Assembly (NCBI GenBank): GCA_035578175.1
Contig: JAQMRL010000011.1
Location: forward strand, 2,119,501-2,183,500
Direction of reading: 5' to 3'
Origin: Catonia carolina
Taxonomy: Eukaryota; Arthropoda; Insecta; Hemiptera; Achilidae
DNA: 64,000 nucleotides
The notes under the pieces are model-generated. The model worked only from the letters and a program-made list of their open reading frames with translations. It ran no database searches and was not told where the DNA came from. Of this stretch, positions 32,120 through 45,369 are shown one piece after another; within the stretch, counting starts at the first letter, position 1; every line of letters begins with the position of its first letter. Both the position numbers and the translations under genes were made by a program.

Positions 32120-34156
32120 TTGAGTTTTGTATGACGTAACTCTTTCAATTTGGGTTTTAGAGATTTTTAAATTAGCGCAGACATTTGGATTCTTTGTTAT
32201 TACCATTAATTAATATAGTTCCACATTACTTATGTACAGATTTCGACTAATCAACATGTGAGACAACATAATCATGAAAAATTCAATTTATTGCACGTTT
32301 AGCAGCATTCAACCAGTTTTATTTTATTAATCTATAACCCCGGAATACTGTTGTAACTGTTTATTACTTTCACAATTATTTCATTAATTTTGAAAAATGA
32401 TTAAAATACGTACGTTTATGTATATATCGTTAAAAACGTGACTGTTTTTGTTCCCATCGTACATAATTATTTTGTATGTCATTATTCCAGGCTTTACTAT
32501 AACTGACCATATGTGTTGGAATGTATTTGTGTGCATATACGTATGTAGAATATGAGAGAAGTCTGTCCCATTGTCACCTAACCCTTCTTTATTAAAAACC
32601 TTTCCCGCCAACATACGTTGAATATTCAATTTCTGTACATAACAGGGAACTGGCATATGTATTATTATTGCTATTATTATTTTGGTATATTAGTATATTG
32701 GGTGTACCCCTCTAACAAAACGCCGTGGAAATAACCTTTCATTCACTGCCATTCTATTTTACTACATGTATAGAACTTAACGCCTACTGCCCGTTTTAAT
32801 TATTGTGAAGAATTGTTTCGACGTGCTTTGCTTTTTATATTGTTAGTAGTTTATTGTGCAATGTATTTTATTAAATATTTAATCTTTTTAGAAAATTTTT
32901 AAATAAATGGAAAAGTTATTAAATTTCTTTAACCCTTTATATAAGTCTTTGGAATGTATACTTACCACTGGTAATAAGGTAGATTTTATTTATAATAAGC
33001 TATACAGTTGAACCTTATTGGCATTTTATGGTTTTATAGATGTTTTCTGGTATTTTGAAATTAGCGCACAGCGACCATTTTCTTTGTGAGTTGCACGAAT
33101 GTGGTAAGGATTCATACCAGCGTGCACTTCCGTGTTGTTTCAAGTTTTTTACGGGAAAGCAAGCATTCATGCTAATATAAAGTTAAGATAAGCTATTCTA
33201 CAAATTTTGTTATTAAAAAATTATTTTAGCCTTTTTTCCTTTTAGTGCAAGATTGTTACATTATGTATTTTTCAATACAGTACTATTTAAGAAACGAAAG
33301 AAATTAAAATTTGCTTTGGACTTCTGAGTTTTAAGAAAGTTATTTTTTTAGAAAGTATTTTACATTAGATAGGTATGTGTTTTTTAAAATTATTATTATA
33401 AATAAATGATTGGGCTGAACTATAAATGGCTAAAATAATATTTGCTCGGTTTTTAACCTGTAATGTAGGAATAATGTTTTGTAAATAATAACACTGCATT
33501 ACTTTTAAATTTTATTAAATAAGGGTGAAAAATATAAAAGGGATGGAAAAATGGATGAGCTCTTCAATGATTGAACTTCGTTGAACGAATGATGCAAGCT
33601 AACGCAAGTCAAGATTGATCGCAGACATTTGGAGCGATCCCATAAATTGCATTAGTCTGATGAGGAGCAGACATTAGCGTTCTCTGTTTCATTTGCATGC
33701 CGACAAATTCCGGGCGTACTTTGTTATTGCTGTCCGTTTTTCAACGGTCTTGATGTCCTAACATTTGTCATCCATTCCGGGAAATTAAACTCCTATGCAC
33801 ATATACCAGAACAATCACCTAATTGTTCTATATAAATTATTTCTGACGGAATATTGGATTATTCTTTTTAAAAAATAATGCAAATTAATATTCATGCAAT
33901 ATTATTGATATGGGTGGAATATAAATATATAACATAATGGAATATTTAAAAATACAATAGGTCACTAATTTTATAATTGTTTTTTTGTTCATGCAAGTAT
34001 ACCCTTGCAATTATTACTCTGCATAGATTACCGATTTAATTTGCAAATCTACTGTGACACTTATCTCTAAGGTCCGTTTCGAGATCTGGGTAAATAAAAT
34101 AATTAACAAATATCGATTAGCCTTTTCAGTACAAACGTCCGGAAAACAGGACGTCA
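32120..34156. other. A+T-rich spacer, nothing recognised
   Basis: A 90-codon minus-strand frame at 32384-32656 has no recognisable domain. No known repeat seen. Confidence 0.5.
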
Positions 34157-34680
34157 ATATGTTTTACGTAGCTATAATATCCGGCTTACCGGACGTCCGT
34201 AAGTTATGCAGAAAGGGCCACCGTCCTGAAAACCGAACATTTACAAAAAAAAACTTTTAAACAAAAATAATGGAATAATATGTTTGAAACCGCCTCCTTG
34301 GCGTAGTGACTAGCGCTAGCCTGCAAACTGAAAGGTTCCAGGTTCGATCCCAGAATAAGTTCGGGAAATTTAAACACGTTAAGGTACCAAAGTCCACAGT
34401 ACTTGCTAATGACCAAGCTGTAGATGCAACTTTAAAAAAACTAAAGAAAAAAAACTATTTTGATTATTTTTAGTGTTGAATAATTTCTTTTTTATGAACA
34501 TACTAAAAATTAATTTTTAACAGAAAATTTTATTTTTCTGTGACGTTGAAGTTTTGGTTGGCAATGGCAGGTTGACGCCTACAAGTTTTCGAAATAAGGG
34601 CTGGCACTTTTTGTACAACCTTATTCAAATTAAATTGATTTAGATCAAACTTTTAAATATTGTTTCAGCACTGAAAGGGT
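34157..34680 (+). repeat. Composite repeat with tRNA-like core, copy 2
   Basis: Full counterpart of 1977-2477 on the opposite strand. The A-box-like TGGCGTAGTGACT lies at 34299-34311 and the B-box GGTTCGATCCC at 34341-34351. Shared flanks include 'gttttacgtagctataatat', 'cttaccggacgtccg', 'atttacaaaaaa…cttttaaac' upstream and 'ggcaggttgacgcctacaag' through 'cactgaaagggt' downstream. Confidence 0.8.
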
Positions 34681-37661
34681 TAAAATCATAAACAAATATT
34701 TATTGTAAATTACAATCAATGATGTTATTTAAATCTATAAATGAATTACAATATTACTACAATTAACTTAAAATAAATAACAAACTAATTAAATAAACTA
34801 AGTCCTACTTACAAACGATATCACATAAGCGTTAGGCAATACACAGTGCACGTTGACCTTCTTTAAACGTAACTGTTAAGCAATACGCAGTATACACTCG
34901 TCGAACACAGAACAAAGACTAAAACGACGTGCTCCTTATATAGATGAAGCTATGGATATCACAAGAAGGATAGAGATTTTCTATATAATAATAAAAAACA
35001 AGTTTTTAGAAAACGTAAACAACTCATTATAATTGAATAGCATGGTTACTAAAAGAGCCAATTATCTAAATAGATACCCGACTCTTTTAGGTAGCCGTAC
35101 AACAATAAGCTGACCTACACGATATAATATAACCATTAGTGCGTTGTATTTCTATTTCCTAGAAACCCTATTTATTATTTACTACTAACTATTATTATTT
35201 ACATTAACAACTTTTAAATCTCGGTCCTTCTCGAGAATTCTCCAACACACTTTCCATTTAGATATTGTCACTATACATTTTTTATTTTTTTATTTACCTT
35301 TTGAAAAATTTCACAACGCAATGTAATAAGGATTTTTATATGGCCTTTAAAGTAGAAACGAAAACCGTTTCATAGGAAATCTCTACATGACTCATTTACC
35401 TGGTAATTCCCCACACAGGCTTCAAAGAAGATGGAGTAGTGACAACTTGTAAAAAATTTAAAAATTACCAGTGGGAGTCTTACTAAGCTTACTGTTCTTC
35501 CCTTACTCATTCACGTCATATTTTCACCCACCATCTCAAACAAAATCCTCAATTTAATTGTTGTATGTACAAACAAACAGTTGTAAATAACAATAATGAA
35601 GTTAAAACATAAAAATAAAGTAGAAGAAATTAAATAAATCTGTAAAGTTAGACAAATATCTAAATTCTTCATCAGTCAACCTCCTCGACATCAGCGAAGA
35701 TATTCATGGATTAAAACCTATTGAAATAATAGATTTACCTTCTCGTTTTTGTTGATAAATTAACAAATAATCAGTTAACAACTCATTTTCCGAGTCACGT
35801 CACATTATGTATAATATTTTCAGTTAAGTTTTGAAACAGGATATTTCATTTTTAACTTTTATTCTTTATTTCGAAACTATACTATATGCTATATATACAA
35901 TGCTATACTATGATACAAACTATAGTATACAAACTATACTATGCTATATATACAATATAGCTTAATCATTCAAAAGTTTATTAGCGTATAAAGCTTATTG
36001 AATTTGTATCTCAGTCATAGGTGTATTATTTGTTGTGATGTCGAATACATACATCATCCGGAAACTTTGTTCACTTTGCTCTTTCAAATGACTAGATCAT
36101 TAGGGCTTACATGTACTTGAGAACCTACTTAATACTTCAACTAGTCAGCGTCCCGTAAATGATTGATCATTTATATTTCTTTAAAAAAATTTAATTCCTG
36201 CTTATTGCTTACAATTGTAACTGTAAAATTATAACAGGTTTATCCAGTTTCCGTTGTAAAGGTTTGATAATACAATTTTTAATTGGTAAACAAGAAGTTT
36301 CAATCGATCTGTTAGAATACGGAAACTGGAATTTCTACGAATGATTGAATTCGAATGTAGAATTACATATACATGTATCTGTTTGTATGCCACAATATTG
36401 CAACTGGGGTTATAATGACCGCAAAGAAGTCGCTAGAAGAATCGTCATGATTCGGTTGTTTGGCCACAGACTGCAGGACGCTAGATAATCGCCTTATAGT
36501 ATACAATAGTGTACTGATACCGCTCATTAGGGGACATTTACGGATTACGCCCGTGGGACTTGCACCCCCTTCTCTACACAAAATCCCCTCGTCTACTATA
36601 ATATCAATAGAATAAATCTTCTACTCAGAAGATCCATGTCAATAACAAAAGAAAGAAAGTGTGCCTGATTTTATTTCCGTTTTTTACAAAGGAATACTTG
36701 AATTTAACAATACTACTTTTTCCTTTTTTGACGTATCTATTATCATTCCACTTGTAACAATGGTAATGGTCCTTTTGAGACGTTTTTCTGTTTAACTTCT
36801 CGTTATCCATTATTATTCTTATATAATGATACTGGCTAACCATAGGCTGAGGATTTTTTCAGTCCCTATTGATAAGTAGATTTTCATTTCTTCAAACATC
36901 ACTGTTATACTTCTTTAATATAATCATCATTTTACATTAATATTCCCAAACCACGTACGGAATATACGTGTCCAAAAAGATGTTGCTATTTTTGAATTAA
37001 TATGCCGAACGTATCGCACACTCTACAGACTGGAAACTTAACAGTTATAATAAATAGATATGTAAAAAAGTACCCTCGAGTTTCATTTGCTTATGATTAA
37101 TCAAAACAAAATTGCAGAAATTAATTTTATTTGCATAATCATTTCAAATTGGTAATTTGTTACAATGTTACTTAAGTAATAAAATGAAATAAATGAAAGA
37201 AATATGAAAGCGATAAATTAATAATGAACACAATTTATTTCATCAAGAATATTTTCCTACAGAGTCTAGCTTAGAATCAATTAGTGATGTTCTGTATTTC
37301 TAAATACTACAGAGGTTGATTTTCATTTAGCGTCATTAACTCATGATTAAAAATAAGTTGTTTTTAATTTTATATTGATTGCAAATTATTATTAAAAATA
37401 ATAAATAATTCTTTATATAAATTGGCCAGATAAAGTCTTATGAGTGTTTTTCATAATTCGATTTTTATTTATGGAATTCTAATAACTATTTATATTTAAT
37501 ATTAGGTCAGCTTTTATTTTTTGATTCATATTCTATTTAAGTAAAAAAAAGAGATTTAGGATCTCTATTGACTTTCGTTGATAATAAGAACTACAAAATT
37601 AATCCAATCTAAGTTTTTTTTTGTTAAATGTAAATAAGGACAAACTGTTAAAACAAACTGA
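34681..37661. other. A+T-rich spacer, nothing firmly recognised
   Basis: Two 72-codon minus-strand frames (36363-36581 and 36625-36843) lack recognisable motifs. The 36380-36600 patch is less AT-rich than its surroundings. A fragment near 37270-37340 resembles part of the 17.5 kb tandem unit. Confidence 0.45.
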
Positions 37662-37665
37662 TTAA

Positions 37666-38606
37666 GGGGACACGGGAGTCCTATACTTCACCTTACTTAC
37701 TACTTAAGGAACATTTTCTCAACTTGTACTGCTTAGAACACTATGCATTTTTCTTACATTATTATGCTTTTATATACATTTTGGATATAACACTTTTGTA
37801 ATATTTTCATTTTTAACAAAGATAAAAAATTAAATTCGGCTCACCTTTCAGACCTATACAATTTTGAAATATTTATAGCTGTAAAATAATTTAGAAGACA
37901 TTTTTCATACATGTTATTCGTAGAAACATGTATGCATCCTTATAATGGTTAACAACCCTGAAATTTTCAACAAAATTGGTGGAGTGGTTGATGAAAAAAA
38001 TTTCCTTTTGTGCTAAAAAATGAATTTTTCGGAAATGACAAAAAAACTGAAAAAAATGTAACTTACGTTAGTGCACTCCAGCTTCATAGTCACTAAGATT
38101 GTATTAGCAAACTTGCTTCATACAGTACGAAGCGAGCTGTTGAAGAGTCTGCTTGAAAATAGATTGGTTGTGACAACGGAAATAGAAATTTATCAGTAGG
38201 ATTCGACGGAACCTGGTAAAAAGGGGTCATCAGTCACTAAATGGAATAGTGTCAGCCACTAGTATTGAAATAGGCAAGGTCCTAGATATCCTCATACTCA
38301 CAAAATTCTATGAATGTCTTGATAACTACTGGAACACTATAGGGAAGTTCTAAACAATTCAAAACAAAAATCATCACGCTAGCTTAGCTCTAACCAAAGT
38401 TACAGCAAAAAATTCGACCTAATGTCACAAATACGTACTGGAAGAAAGTCTACTTGCAGCACAAATTTTAAAAAAACTTTAAAAATAGAAAGGTACAACT
38501 GATAACAACAGAAAATATATCAAATTAATCATAAGGTTTTAAAATATAAAATGTAAAAAAAACAAAATAAAACCAAATAATAAAATGTTCGGACTCCCGA
38601 CTCCCC
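37666..38606 (+). mobile_element. Kolobok-like DNA element with TTAA duplications
   Basis: TTAA at 37662-37665 and 38607-38610 flanks terminal inverted repeats GGGGACACGGGAGTCC / GGGGAGTCGGGAGTCC (14 of 16 identical). TTAA targets are used by piggyBac and Kolobok elements. The coding remnant inside is not piggyBac-like and resembles the insect 'Mutator-like' transposase domain that I associate with Kolobok. At 941 bp the element is a deletion derivative. Confidence 0.75.
38190..38320 (+). pseudogene. Kolobok/Mutator-like transposase remnant
   Basis: One frame reads 'SVGFDGTW' and then a stop; after a frame change the next reads 'SLNGIVSATSIEIGKVLD', followed by 'ILILTKFYECL'. Insect transposases of this type have a 'DGTWxKRGxSSLNGVV' and 'xxTGKVLDxExLSKxC' signature around the first catalytic Asp, and both parts are recognisable here. 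The stop, the frameshift and the short length make it non-functional. The family name is from memory of the motif. Confidence 0.65.
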
Positions 38607-38620
38607 TTAATTTATTTATT

Positions 38621-41384
38621 TTTTAATGCATCTAGTTCTTTAGACTTACTATTAACGACAAACATAAAATACATTCTTAAAATCTAACATCATATAATAT
38701 GACACTTATAATATGATAAGGGTAAATTTTGAAGGGTTGTTACTAAGTTCTCTTACATTCTGTTATAATATTTTATAGGAGTGGGGGAGAGAAATAGAAA
38801 TTGGTTCCACGTGGAAGCCTATTTTGTTCATTGATCAAGTCAATTAAGACACTACTTTGCATAATCTGGGTCTAACTATTCAATAGTAAATGAATATTAC
38901 TCGCAGCGGGAATTTACTGAACTCGTCCTTTGAACCCCTTTTGTAAATAACCATCCTTGACTTGATTACATTGCATCAAAATTGTTCGCTACCATTTTTT
39001 TCTTTTCATAGTAATATATAAGTGGTAATCTCTTTTTATAGATTGACAATTATTACTGTTATTAATATAACAAAGAAATTCTTGTATTTCTGGTTTTGGT
39101 TTACATTTTTATGCATATGCGCGACAGGTTTCTTTTTGAACATTGACCAGTAGACCTAGTTGAATTGTATTAATATGTATAGTAAATATAACAATGCATT
39201 CTTTATTCAATAATCGGTTACAAACCGTAAATTTATTTAAACGTTGACCAATTAAGACTATTTTATTTTATTGTTAAAAACCGGATCAAGTTCAATTGTA
39301 AAGAATCATAATTTTTATAAACCTACATTGTGTAACAAGCTACTAAATTATTTTAATTAATTGAAATGTTGATTACAGAACAACAATTTAAAATTCTTAT
39401 AAAATGTCATAATAAATATTTTGTTCAAATTTTTCAACTTAGGTTACGTGTGACGTTAAGCTCAGTTTTACGTATTCAAATACCTCATATGAAAGTGTTT
39501 TTGAATCTTTTTTGTATATTTAGGTTAAAGCAAACTGGATAGTTACAATTGCCCTTAACTAAAATTAGAAAATCAATTAAAAATTAATTTAAATCAATTT
39601 TAAAACCCATTTGGACATGAAATACGATTTTTGGGTATGTCTTAATATTTCAACATCGAAATTTTAAATCGTTTTCAGTCAAAACTGTCAGAAACGTTTT
39701 GAATATACCCTGGTACATAAGTAGCACATATATTTTCGGAAATATTAATTTGAAAGTAATGAAATAAGATATTTCATGTTTTAATGATAAATATTTGGCA
39801 GCATCAACATAAAAAGTTAGCCTGTGTATAGTGCCATAGACCTCGCATAATTTATAAGAGACTTTACGATAAATTTGTTGGTATTATTGACCTTTTTTGG
39901 CCATCAGTTAAGTGATAAAAAAATGTATTCAGTTATTCCTAAATTCGAATGTTTGTTCCACGGCTCCTGTTCTGATATTTTTTCTTATATTTTCTTTTTT
40001 TCTATCTTTAATCTTTCTTTTTCTTTCTAAAATATACTGTAATTTATTTATTAGTGTATACAGTAAATGCTTCGTTTAAATTGTTATGTTTGTTTGGGTG
40101 TATTATATTCAATTTTATACGATTATATTATTACATAATTATATTACTACACTATCATATTAAAATATTATATTTATCATGTTCATATATTATATTCATA
40201 TGTTATAATCATCACATTTATATATTCTATTATAGGTTATGAAGTTGAAGCGTCATTATTGTATATATTATAAGCTTGTTAAATTATGATTGTATGTGTT
40301 ATATATGTTTTAAGAGAGCAGTATTCGGTTTTACCTGTTGCTCTCATATGTAATACTTTCTTAAATAATTAATTAAATAAATAAATAATATACAGTCAAA
40401 TTGTAAGATATTAATTTATTAGTTATTTTAGTAGCCTTTTTAATTGATTTAATTGTGAAAAAATATTTAACCAATTGGTGTTATATTTCCTGTTAACAAA
40501 ACATTTATGGGAGTAATTAATTATCTTGAAACCATAGAATAAAATAATTAGTAAACTAAAATTGAATAACAGTTCTGTATATGTACTAACACTAAAACTA
40601 TTTTAATAGTTAATTTTGTATTAGTATACACGTGCCAGATTTATGATACATCTTAAATGAACTGTTGAGAAGTTTAGTTAAGTATTTCCACCCTTTTGTC
40701 ATTGTGTGTTGTTAACAGTTTGAGATGTTTTATTTCTTTTGACCCCCACTCTTTGGCCCAATTGTTCTCAGTGCTGTTGTAGTGGTGGGTGAAGCTAATA
40801 TAAATTGGGGGAAGAATAGGGGAAGGGTTCGTATACTATTAAAGTGCAGATCGTTGGTTCCACGTGTACCAGTAAAAGCAGTTGCGGAGTTGTAGCGATA
40901 ATTGTCGATAGTAATTATCCTCATAAGCTAATTGAGGGAACGAGTCCATATCCTCTTTATATGTAACTATAACACAGCATTAACTATATTATAGTTGGTT
41001 AATAGTTAGCAAACCATCACGGTTGCTCATTGGTCCAAATGAAAAGGTCAATTTTCATCTAGCATTAGGAATCATTTACTTTTAGTTATGCATCTAAATT
41101 AATGCGGGTTATCTCCTCCACCCTTTACAAAACGAAATATTTTTTTAATTATTATAATCATTCCCAATCTTCATATTTATTTATTTTATTTCCAGATAAA
41201 TCTTATCTATTAAAGTTCAGTAACCTTGTATACAATTACACTTTGTAATAAAGTAATTATAAAACTCTCTTGACCCAATCAAGAAATTATTCAATTGTTT
41301 TATTTTATGTTCTGTTATACTAAGTTAATTTAGGTTCGTAAACTAAAGTTAGGATCCTAACACTCGATATGACTTAATTATTGA
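38621..41384. other. A+T-rich spacer, nothing recognised
   Basis: Short AT-rich frames only (for example 40054-40242 and 40730-40924). Confidence 0.5.
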
Positions 41385-41660
41385 AAAACAACAAATTGAA
41401 CAGGTTAATAAATTTAAGTATTTAGGAAGGTGAATTAAACCATATCTGGAGCCAGCGGTAGAAGTGCGAGCTCGTATTGAAATGGCTGGGCTTTGTTAAA
41501 ATACAGTTATTTCACTTCGTGTAAGATATAGGTTTGTAAAGACACATCTACTCCGTCCTGTTATATGGTATGGAAACATAAATTTTTGGTAAGCCTAGTA
41601 CAACGAAAGATGCAAGATATCATTTTTTGGAAGAGCTTCCTGAACGAACAATTTTTGTTG
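41385..41660 (+). pseudogene. LINE C-terminal fragment
   Basis: Reads 'EQVNKFKYLGR', stop, 'VEVRARIEMAGLC', stop, 'ISLRVRYRFVKTHLLRPVIW' and 'YGN'. This is the 'FKYLG … RIxxA … LRxRFVKxYVxSVLLYG' stretch that follows the reverse transcriptase in RTE-like LINEs. Multiple stops; no 3' end identified before the adjacent repeat D. Confidence 0.65.
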
Positions 41661-41731
41661 AATTTATTTCATCGTTGAATACCCAAACAGTTTTGATTGT
41701 TGCTTAGTTTCCAGGTCATATGAATTTTTCA

Positions 41732-42093
41732 TGCCCATAACAGTCAGGTAAGATGTTAAATTATTTGCACTCGATCTACTAGTTCCAGGGCTAAAAAATA
41801 GTTCTGTTTTCTTATCATAGAAGAGATACAGGCGTAAAAGACACTAATCAGAGTTATCGCCACCAAAAGTAATGAATTTAATTATACAGCCAGACCTTGA
41901 GGTGAATGAAGTGTAATTGTCCTTTGCAGGGTGGAGAATATGTGCTTTTCAGAGAGCCTGACATGCTGATAAGCATGTTTTTTATTTAACTCAGTGAGAA
42001 AGGCATGATAAACCACCTCACTTCTCGCTTTACTTAGTAAAACCTCCAGAGGTTCAAACCTCTTGGCTTTTGGCTGATGACTTAAACAACATA
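41732..42093 (-). repeat. Interspersed repeat D
   Basis: From 'tgcccataacagtcagg' to 'ggctgatgacttaaacaac', collinear with the family in reverse. It lacks the 'ggtcagccaattaaatggctg' block (small deletion near 41820). Confidence 0.8.
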
Positions 42094-42129
42094 AATTTAT
42101 CGTATTTAGTTTTGTCCCCTGTTACGATG

Positions 42130-42560
42130 TTGTATCCGGATTATCAGTTTCTCTATCGAATTTTCGAACATTTCTCACTCAAATTTGCGCGAGCCTTCTT
42201 CTAAGATTCTATCAAATTATGAGGAATCCACCGCGAACAAATATTTTTCAACCCTAAATATTCATGCAAAATCGAATGAACTGCAGTGTTTGGTACAGCT
42301 AAGGTTGTCTTTATCTCACAGTGTCACTTAGCGACCCTCTAAATTATATTTTACATAGCATCGATATTGTTTTGAACAAAACCCGATTTTGGTTAACCTT
42401 GACGAAATTCATCACTGACGGTAGCCCGACCGCGGCGAAATTCTGTAAACCAGTTGTAAACAATCTTCTCTAAAGGTGTTTAATTTTTAAAACTTGAGAA
42501 AAATGATTCGAGGCTTTGTTTTTGAGTTAGGCCTTTGCTAAAATTATCAAAACCCATCCA
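42130..42560 (-). pseudogene. Mariner transposase N-terminal remnant
   Basis: On the minus strand 'TPLEKIVYNWFTEFRRGRAT' then 'VSDEFRQG' is followed by 'VPNTAVHSILHEYLGLKNIC' and 'SRWIPHNL', then stops. These are the HTH/linker blocks of the mariner-type proteins with the 'SILHExLxxKKICSRWIPHNL' signature. The type differs from both other mariner copies in the window. The catalytic domain is absent and no TIRs were found. Confidence 0.75.
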
Positions 42561-43045
42561 ACGTTAACCTCCAAAGTAATTTTTCCGAAAATTACTTTGT
42601 TTACACTCACTGTAAGCAAACTAACTTGGATGATTTCTCAGCTGTAACTACTCGTATTTTAAAAATTACAAATGTGAATTTTACAAAAATAGTGGCGTCA
42701 CGTCTCAATGTCATCTAGTGGACGTTTGAAGAAACTTAAAACGCGACCCTTGAATAATATTTTCGTAACTGCAATTGTGGGGGACGGAAAGTTAGTCCAA
42801 CATAGAAATCTTGCAAAAGTTCCAGTCTTACGTGCTTAGAACAATAACAGCATCACTCTGGTACATAACAAACAATTTATACTACACAGAGAATTAAAAA
42901 TTCCTACAATTAAACCGGAAATACACACAGTCGGTACAAAGTACCAATGAAGACTTGAGTCACACACAAATCATCTCGCCATCACACTTTTTGATAATTA
43001 AAACGACACTCGCCGACTGAAACGAAGGCATTCTACTGACTAATT
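42561..43045. other. Spacer, possibly mariner 5' flank
   Basis: May contain the 5' untranslated part of the mariner remnant; no TIR was identified. Confidence 0.35.
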
Positions 43046-43343
43046 TGAAAAAAGCCATGCGCAAAACACATGGAATAAATTTTTGAATTTCCTCCATTGG
43101 GAGGTTTTCTTCGGTCATGTCATGGAGAAAGCAAACTCAGCTGCTTATTATTCTGCGTAAAAATAGATTGCAGTTTTTTAATTTAAAAAAAATTCTTTGA
43201 AAACAACCATACGCAAAACATATGGAAAAAATTTCTGAAGTTCCTCCAATAAGAGGTTTTCTTCGGTCATGCCATGGAGAAAGCTAACTCATCTGCTTAT
43301 TATGCTGCGTAAGAATAAATTGCAGTTTTTGAATTAAAAAAAA
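43046..43343 (+). repeat. Tandem duplication, ~148 bp unit x2
   Basis: Unit 1 (about 43046-43196) and unit 2 (about 43197-43343) share 'cgcaaaacaYatggaa', 'gaggttttcttcggtcatg', 'catggagaaagc', 'gctgcttattat' and 'ctgcgtaa'. Each also ends in an A-rich 'gcagtttttNaatt' block. The difference between units is roughly one in eight positions by eye. Unidentified origin. Confidence 0.8.
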
Positions 43344-44849
43344 CTGTCATATTGTTTCAAGAATATTAATAAATAAATTTTATATTGAAGATGTACTTTG
43401 TAAATATTAAAATATGCAGAATATATCAAATGAAATTTTAAATAAGTTGGAAAATATTATCAAAAATAATTGCTCAACAGGAATATATAAGAAAGTTTCA
43501 AGTTTAAGAAAAGGATGAAGTAATGGGGCATGAATGAAAACAATTTAAAATGAAGGGATGAATTATGAAAATGATGATGGACTGGAAGAGAAGAAGAGAA
43601 GGAATATTTTTATTCATCAAAATTCGACATTAAATTTTGTGATAGACCGAATAAATTTCTGTTTGTATAAAGGATAATTTTTTTTAACGAATTATGATTT
43701 GCAACCGGTGTTGATGTTCATATTCTATTCAGAAAAAATGAATAAGATACGCTATGTCACTATTTTGAAGTGTTCTATTATGTAAAAACAAGAGTTAGAT
43801 CATAAAAGATTCTACGTGTCGCGACCTATTTTGATACGAACCCTATGACAGTGATGTATGCGATTCATTGGATCCGTTTAAGGGATGCTTCTTTTAAATG
43901 AGCTCATTTGTATGATAACTTACATAGTTACAATGTAATCTTGACGCTGATGGTAACTTATGTCGGTGATGGACATCATAGGGATGATTTGAACTTACAC
44001 GTTCACTATGTACAAATTTTATTTCATTATATTTATTTTTGTACAACATCCCTTTTCTTTATCTTTAATAATTTATTCATTTAAACCCCCTTCGTTTTCA
44101 TCTGCTGTTTACTTTAAGAAATATTAACAAAGCTCTTGTTAAATTTTTCTACTGGAAAATTATGCGTAAAAATTTAATAAAATTTGATTATGTAATATCA
44201 AATTGTTTGTTCCATTCAATTTTTTATTATTTATTAGCTTGTATTTTAAATATTTCCTAATGTTACAGTTTAATTCAATGGAAAAATTTAGGTAACTTGT
44301 TGCTTAAGTAAATATTTTATTTTCGAAATACTAATCATGTGTGTAATAACATTTGACCGTTCAAAATTATAAAGGGTTCTCTTATGTAAAATTTATAATA
44401 TATTACTTTCTATACATGTTCACAACCAACATACGTGGAAATATTAAATTTTTAATAAATGTTTTGTAAAATTGTAGCCTTTATGTAACGGAAGGCTTAA
44501 GGAATTGGAATCTAATACTACGTACGTTTAGTTTTTATTGTTACAGGAATCGGTAGATATATTTTTATAATTTACAATAAATCCCAAATTAGAATTCAGC
44601 TCCAGGGAAAAACACATGTCATAAACGTAATTTTTATAGGAAAAAAGTTTTACCCCTCATCCTTTTAAACGTAATATTTTATGATTTTGGTCATTTTTGT
44701 AAGTAATTTTTGGTTTGTTTTTACATTTATACTGAATATTTAAAACATAGTATAAATTTGTATCCTTAATAAACATTATATGTAAAAAATTAATATATTA
44801 ATGACAAGTACCTTTTTCCTGGAGCTAAAGCTATAATGTTTCTATGTCA
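43344..44849. other. A+T-rich spacer
   Basis: No gene or known repeat recognised. Confidence 0.5.
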
Positions 44850-45115
44850 GGGTTTTTTTTTATTCCTAATTTGTGTACGTTGCAATCTGTTCAATTTAGA
44901 ACAATAAGCAACCCCATGACCCAATGAGATGAGGATGATGTGTATGACGTGTAAATGAGGTGTAGTCTTGTACAGACCCAGGCCGACCATTCCTGAGAAT
45001 GGTCAGGGTTGATGTAGGAAAATCTGCTTGTGTATAACATCCCAAACATTATACATCTGACTTTATTTTTGTCTATTTATCCCTGATGTTTGTACATTGC
45101 AATCTGTTCATTTAT
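44850..45115 (-). repeat. SINE B 3' part plus duplicated tail
   Basis: 44850-45000 matches the 3' half of SINE B in reverse (T-run, 'attcctaatttgt', 'cgttgcaatctgttcaattt', 'caaccccatgaccc'). It stops after 'gaccattcctgaga'. A second tail-like block, 'gtacattgcaatctgttcat', lies at 45087-45108, so two SINE B ends lie in tandem. No head region. Confidence 0.75.
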
Positions 45116-45288
45116 ATTTCTAAGTAACATAATACTTCCGAATTTATGAAAACTGTTGCTAAACAGTGATTTCGTGGGAAAATCCATCTTTCGAATGTTA
45201 CTAGTAACCAAGAGTAAAGTTATATTAACTATAATAAATTTATTTCACTTACATGAAACAAATTTATCTTATGATGGTGGGAGATGGG

Positions 45289-45315
45289 AGTTATAGAATC
45301 TCCCATTCTATAACT
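45289..45315. repeat. Perfect 11 bp hairpin
   Basis: 'agttatagaat' and its exact reverse complement are separated by CTCCC. No further context; probably incidental or a small foldback. Confidence 0.6.
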
Positions 45316-45369
45316 TTAAGCCTTTAAAATACAAATAAAAAAATGCAGCAATCAAGTTAATTTTTCTTC

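Noticed and set aside
36363..36843. Two 72-codon minus-strand frames
   Set aside because: No recognisable motif; length is within chance expectation for this amount of sequence.
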